In this document: one piece after another, positions 6,538 to 9,620 of the stretch
How the letters are laid out: every line of letters begins with the position of its first letter
Position numbering within the stretch: the stretch's first letter is position 1
Assembly: GCA_002493515.1 (NCBI GenBank)
Contig: DKYZ01000047.1
Location: 1 to 9,620 of the forward strand
DNA: 9,620 bases
Direction of reading: 5' to 3'
Origin: Porphyromonadaceae bacterium UBA7087
Lineage (GTDB): Bacteria > Bacteroidota > Bacteroidia > Bacteroidales > Muribaculaceae
Program-made: the position numbers and the translations under genes
The notes under the pieces: generated by a model
What the model was told of the DNA's origin: nothing
The model's input: the letters and a program-made list of their open reading frames with translations, nothing else
Databases searched by the model: none

Positions 6538-8034
6538 TAGTTTGTAGGAGAGGAGGAAGGCGAAGGATGATGACGAGGAGAGCACGTGGGGATAGTCGCG
6601 GTAATGGGTTGAGCGGACGTAGTTGGTGAAACTCAGGGCACCGTAGAGATGTTTCCACAGGATGAAGTCAAGGCGTATGTCGGTGACGTTGAATGAGGCC
6701 ACCGATTTGTCGCCCATGACGTTGAGCGTCTTGTAGTCGGCGTGTTCCAGGTCGAGATTGCGCGGATAGCCTTTCCATGTGAAGAGGCGGTAGAACTCGT
6801 GGTTGACCGACAGCGAGAGCTTGTTTTTAGAGAACACCAGGTTGAAGCCTCCTTTGATCGAGAATCCGTTCGCCTAGTTGTAGTTGCGCTCGTCGAGAGT
6901 GTAATAGTCCGATAGCACCGAGCCCAGCAGCACGCCGTTGACGTGAGCGTAGGCATCAAACACCCACTTTCGGCGCTCTATGTCGCGGAACATCATCCCT
7001 ACGCCTACGCTTGCCGGGATTCCAAGCTTATATGGCACTTTATGCACACCGTTGACGGTATCGGAGTCGTAGAAATCGAAGTGCTGGTATAGTCCCAGGC
7101 TCATGTGCGTCCTTTTTGACTCCAGGAATTCCCTGGCCAGCAGACGTCCCTTTATCTCAAGCAGCGAGAGTATCGGCTGAGATTTCATTCCCTGCAGCTC
7201 CGCCTTGATGGTGAAATAATCATAAGGTTTGGTGGATCTCACCTCGAATCGGTCGCCGTATTCGGCGTCAAGACGGGCCGCGAAGCCCACCATCATATGG
7301 TTCCATCTGCCCTGATACTGCAGCACCTTCAGGCCGGCGGAAACGCGGAAAGCAAAGCTCGCGGTACCGAAGATGCGTCCCCTCGTCGGCCGCCAGCGCC
7401 AGGCCTGTCCCGTTATGATGCGGTTGAATCCCCTTATGGGGGAAATGACGAATGCCGCCAGCTCGCGCCGGAAGCGGTCGAAACCTCGCGTGCGGTCGTC
7501 GAGCAGGGCGTCGGAGGCGCGGAACAGCACCTCCCCGATGGCCGCGCCGCCTATTGGCGTGGCTATGAAATCGTTGGTCGAGGGATACTCACATTCCATA
7601 AACATCTCCCACATTCCGCTGCCGGCTATGGCGAAAAGCTCCGACTGCCAGTAGTTGAAGCCGTTTGCGCGCCCGGCATTGTAATATAGCGAGCCGTTGT
7701 AGGGATGCAGAAAGGTGTTGGTGCCGAGCTTGTCGTTGTCCCAGATGAATCCGTGTTTGAAATTCTCCTTGATTGAATTGAGCGAGATGTATGCGAAATC
7801 CCCTTTCTGGACATAGCGGTCGAAGGCCCACAGGCCCATGTTGAAGCCGAACACCTCGGCTGCGGCTCTCCAGAAATGGCGTTTCGACCCCATGGCCAGG
7901 TCGATGGAGTCGGGGGGTGTCTGATGTATTGTCCCCAACTTTATTGGTATCTGAGCCAGGGCCGGCCGGGAGCCGGCAGCTGACAGAATCAATGCCACAG
8001 CGAGATATATGAGAAACCTGGTTAGCGTCCGCAT
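6535..8034 (-). pseudogene. DUF3943-family exported protein interrupted by one in-frame TAG
   Basis: Read from ATG 8034, the frame gives a signal peptide (about residues 1-28, MRTLTRFLIYLAVALILSAA start and an ALAQ cleavage region), the DUF3943 core at about 80-215 (HPYNGSLYYNAGR, WQSELFAIAGSGMWEMF, EYPSTNDF, LLDDRTRG, SPIRGFNRI), then alternating beta-strand-like sequence that resembles an outer-membrane barrel. At 6876-6874 a TAG stops translation after 386 residues. The same frame then continues open for 112 more residues and ends in an aromatic-rich strand (FAFLLSYKL) and TGA, making 499 codons, a plausible full length. No frameshift is seen, so the lesion is a single nonsense change, recent or a sequencing error. 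The truncated product would lose its last predicted strands. The biochemical role of DUF3943 is not known to me. The start is set by the signal peptide; the frame is open upstream to 8100. Only a weak promoter is visible (TTTG 8101-8098, N22, TGCCTTTG 8075-8068). Family call good; broken status depends on the TAG being real. Confidence 0.8.
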
Positions 8035-8159
8035 GGGGTTTATAGATGGAATCCTGGTGATTATTGTCAAAGGCACGTCGGCCTTCAGATAGATTAACAA
8101 AAAAACAGCAATGTATGTTCCGTCGACATGACATAACCTTCCTTTATATTATATTCGTA
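8035..8159. other. Intergenic gap between ATPase and DUF3943 genes
   Basis: This 125-base AT-rich gap separates two leftward genes. Read on the - strand it holds a weak 5-base stem (8135-8131 with 8118-8114, 12-base loop) followed after several bases by a run of seven T (8105-8099), a poor terminator candidate for the ATPase transcript. Next comes a TTTG/TGCCTTTG pair that could be a weak promoter for the DUF3943 gene. Nothing here looks coding. Confidence 0.3.
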
Positions 8160-9527
8160 TCATGGTTCAATGAGATTAGATATTGCGTACAGGGGATATA
8201 TCGCAACCTTTCGTATCGCATCAGATGCATCCCGGTCTACATACTCAAACCGACTGAAATTCTCAAGGGAACATCTTACAGCTGACGTGAGACCCTTCTC
8301 GCGCATAAAAATCCAAAGGCTCTTCATGCCGCCTTTCACTCCGGCCTTGACCTCAACAGGGAGCACTCCATCCTTTGCCTCGACATAGTCGATTTCTGCT
8401 TGGGAATTTTTTGCAAGCCGAACCCAATAATACAGCTCATGCCGTAGATTGGGTGTCTTATATCTCAAAAGCTCAAGCCCAGCTACCATTTCTGCCAAGG
8501 GACCTTTGTTGACAAGGTCTGTCAGATTTTCAGTAAGAATCTCACTCGCTATCTTTGATACGTCTACAGAAGACAGATTGAGTAGCCGCAACATGATTCC
8601 CGGATCGAGAATCAGAATTTTACGATAGCTCAAATCTGATTCACTTCCAAGCGGAAGACCATTGGCGTCAGTTCTGACTACCTGTGTGCAGATTCCGGCA
8701 AGCAGAAGCATCTCAAGAGCCTTCTTTACATCTTCTGTCCTGTAGCCTCCTCCGACTTCTGAATAGGCGAATTTTTTAGTAGCCTGTACTGCCGCGCTCC
8801 GCATAGTGAGTCGCAGAAGAACAGGATCAACCCTCTTTCTATATTTTGGGAAATCATCTTCGTAACCGCTTATTATGTCATCCTGCACTTCCTGGCACTG
8901 CAAATAATCATGTGTCTCCACCCATTTTCCCACTGCTTCCGGCATTCCTCCAACCAGGAAATATGATCTGATTAATGCTGTCAGTTTATTATGCAGCGCT
9001 TCGGCTAAAGGATGATCTGGAGATGCCTTGCGCTTATGTTCAAGCAAGAGAGTCTCCCCGTTTGCTTCGAGATATTCATCAAAAGTCATGGCGTACATAT
9101 ACATGCTGTGAATTCGTCCCACTCCGAATGTCGGTAGTTCGGCGAGAGCAAATTCGAGGAGTGACCCTGCTGCGATGACATGAAGGTCAGGCATATCTTC
9201 TCTGAAAAATCTCAAAGACATAATGGCTTCTTGGCATTCTTGGATCTCATCAAGAAACAGGAGTGTCTTCCCAGGTGTTATCGATATTGCGCACATTGCC
9301 GATATTTCGGATATTATCCTGGAAACCACAAGATTACCCTTAAACACCATCTTATATTCAGGCTGTTTCTCAAAGTTGATCTCCACAAAGCTATCAAAAC
9401 TTTCTCCAAGGTGACGAACTGCTGTGGATTTGCCGACCTGTCGCGCCCCCCTCAACAGCATTGGTTTATGGTCTTTTCTCTTGGCCCATTGCTCAAGGTA
9501 TCCGTCAATAAGTCTTTTAAAATACAT
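8160..9527 (-). CDS. AAA-family ATPase with DUF4143 domain (AAA_14/DUF4143)
   Basis: A 455-residue ATP-binding protein of a family that is abundant and multi-copy in Bacteroidetes; its cellular role is not established. The N-terminal ATPase has a Walker A motif GARQVGKST (27-35, K33), a Walker B motif LLFLDE (89-94) followed by IQ, and a sensor-like VIAAGSLLE (117-125). The middle is a helical region with SYFLVGGMPEAV (188-199). The C-terminal DUF4143 part carries NSQAEIDYV (374-382) and VLPVEVKAG (388-396); the D380 ... E392-V-K394 arrangement resembles a PD-(D/E)xK nuclease-like core. No signal peptide or membrane segment is seen, so it should be cytoplasmic. ATG 9527 follows a near-perfect promoter. 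Sampled 60-base stretches run from 33 to 53% GC, while one sampled stretch of the PBP gene is 63%, which hints at horizontal acquisition. It has no partner gene here. Confidence 0.93.
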   Translation of the reverse strand: MYFKRLIDGYLEQWAKRKDHKPMLLRGARQVGKSTAVRHLGESFDSFVEINFEKQPEYKMVFKGNLVVSRIISEISAMCAISITPGKTLLFLDEIQECQEAIMSLRFFREDMPDLHVIAAGSLLEFALAELPTFGVGRIHSMYMYAMTFDEYLEANGETLLLEHKRKASPDHPLAEALHNKLTALIRSYFLVGGMPEAVGKWVETHDYLQCQEVQDDIISGYEDDFPKYRKRVDPVLLRLTMRSAAVQATKKFAYSEVGGGYRTEDVKKALEMLLLAGICTQVVRTDANGLPLGSESDLSYRKILILDPGIMLRLLNLSSVDVSKIASEILTENLTDLVNKGPLAEMVAGLELLRYKTPNLRHELYYWVRLAKNSQAEIDYVEAKDGVLPVEVKAGVKGGMKSLWIFMREKGLTSAVRCSLENFSRFEYVDRDASDAIRKVAIYPLYAISNLIEP

Positions 9528-9557
9528 AGCAAACCGTATATTAAGTGATTACGGGCG

Positions 9558-9588
9558 CAAAGGTAGCAAAAACTATCATATTTTCAAA
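9558..9588 (-). promoter_or_regulatory. Promoter of the AAA/DUF4143 ATPase gene
   Basis: On the - strand TTTG (9588-9585), a 19-base spacer and TACCTTTG (9565-9558) match the Bacteroidetes consensus exactly. Transcription would start near 9550, about 25 bases before ATG 9527. Further right, bases 9589-9620 contain an AT palindrome (ATTTTT-GT-AAAAAT, 9601-9614) and a + strand -7-like TATTTTTG (9600-9607) without a matching -33 box. That could belong to a rightward gene outside the window. Confidence 0.75.
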
Positions 9589-9620
9589 GGGTTAAAGGGT
9601 ATTTTTGTAAAAATCCAAAC

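Noticed and set aside
6874..6876. TAG read as pyrrolysine or as a reassigned codon
   Set aside because: No pyrrolysine machinery is visible, pyrrolysine is not expected in this phylum, and only one in-frame TAG is present; nonsense mutation or sequencing error is simpler.
6633..6959. 108-codon leftward frame overlapping the DUF3943 amber site, considered as a frameshifted continuation
   Set aside because: It is in a different frame and is Ser/Thr/Arg-rich. The true continuation after the TAG is in the original frame, so no frameshift is needed.
8099..8135. Rho-independent terminator after the ATPase gene
   Set aside because: The stem is only five AT-rich pairs with a 12-base loop, and the T run begins several bases after it; kept only as a remark on the intergenic gap.
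1..9620. tRNA, rRNA, CRISPR array, insertion sequence or attachment site
   Set aside because: No regularly spaced repeats, transposase motifs, terminal inverted repeats or cloverleaf-like sequences were seen on either strand by reading; a dedicated search was not possible.

Overview
The window looks like chromosomal DNA from a gut-type Bacteroidota, most likely order Bacteroidales and possibly Muribaculaceae; the family is a guess from protein style, since there is no rRNA. Three things point there. Promoters fit the Bacteroidetes consensus TTTG-N19-21-TAnnTTTG rather than the E. coli one. One protein carries a type IX secretion (T9SS) C-terminal sorting domain. The other families are typical of the phylum: a DUF3943 protein, a TPR-TM-AraC membrane regulator and an AAA/DUF4143 ATPase.

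Layout from left to right: (1) a short promoter region with a symmetric pair of -7 boxes, then a rightward class A penicillin-binding protein (PBP1A type, about 176-2629). (2) A convergent leftward gene, whose stop codon lies one base from the PBP stop, encoding a signal peptide, periplasmic TPR domain, one transmembrane helix, coiled coil and cytoplasmic AraC-type DNA-binding domain (2631-4271). (3) A 244-base divergent intergenic region holding two good promoters and GATTT(T)GCA-like repeats. (4) A rightward secreted protein with YD-like motifs and a T9SS sorting domain (4516-6474). (5) A hairpin between convergent genes. (6) A leftward DUF3943 exported protein broken by one in-frame TAG (6535-8034). 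(7) A leftward, AT-richer AAA/DUF4143 ATPase with its own near-perfect promoter (8160-9527).

How the genes may work together: the PBP is a self-contained housekeeping cell-wall enzyme. The regulator and the YD-motif T9SS protein share a divergent control region, so they are the best candidate for a functional pair: a membrane-anchored one-component sensor controlling a secreted or surface protein. This is inference. The DUF3943 gene and the ATPase point the same way but are separated by 125 bases and differ in base composition, so they are probably independent. The ATPase is the best candidate for an acquired gene.

I found no tRNA, rRNA, CRISPR array, insertion sequence or recognisable defence operon. 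The least explained items are the YD-motif T9SS protein with its divergent regulator, and the single TAG in an otherwise intact DUF3943 reading frame.
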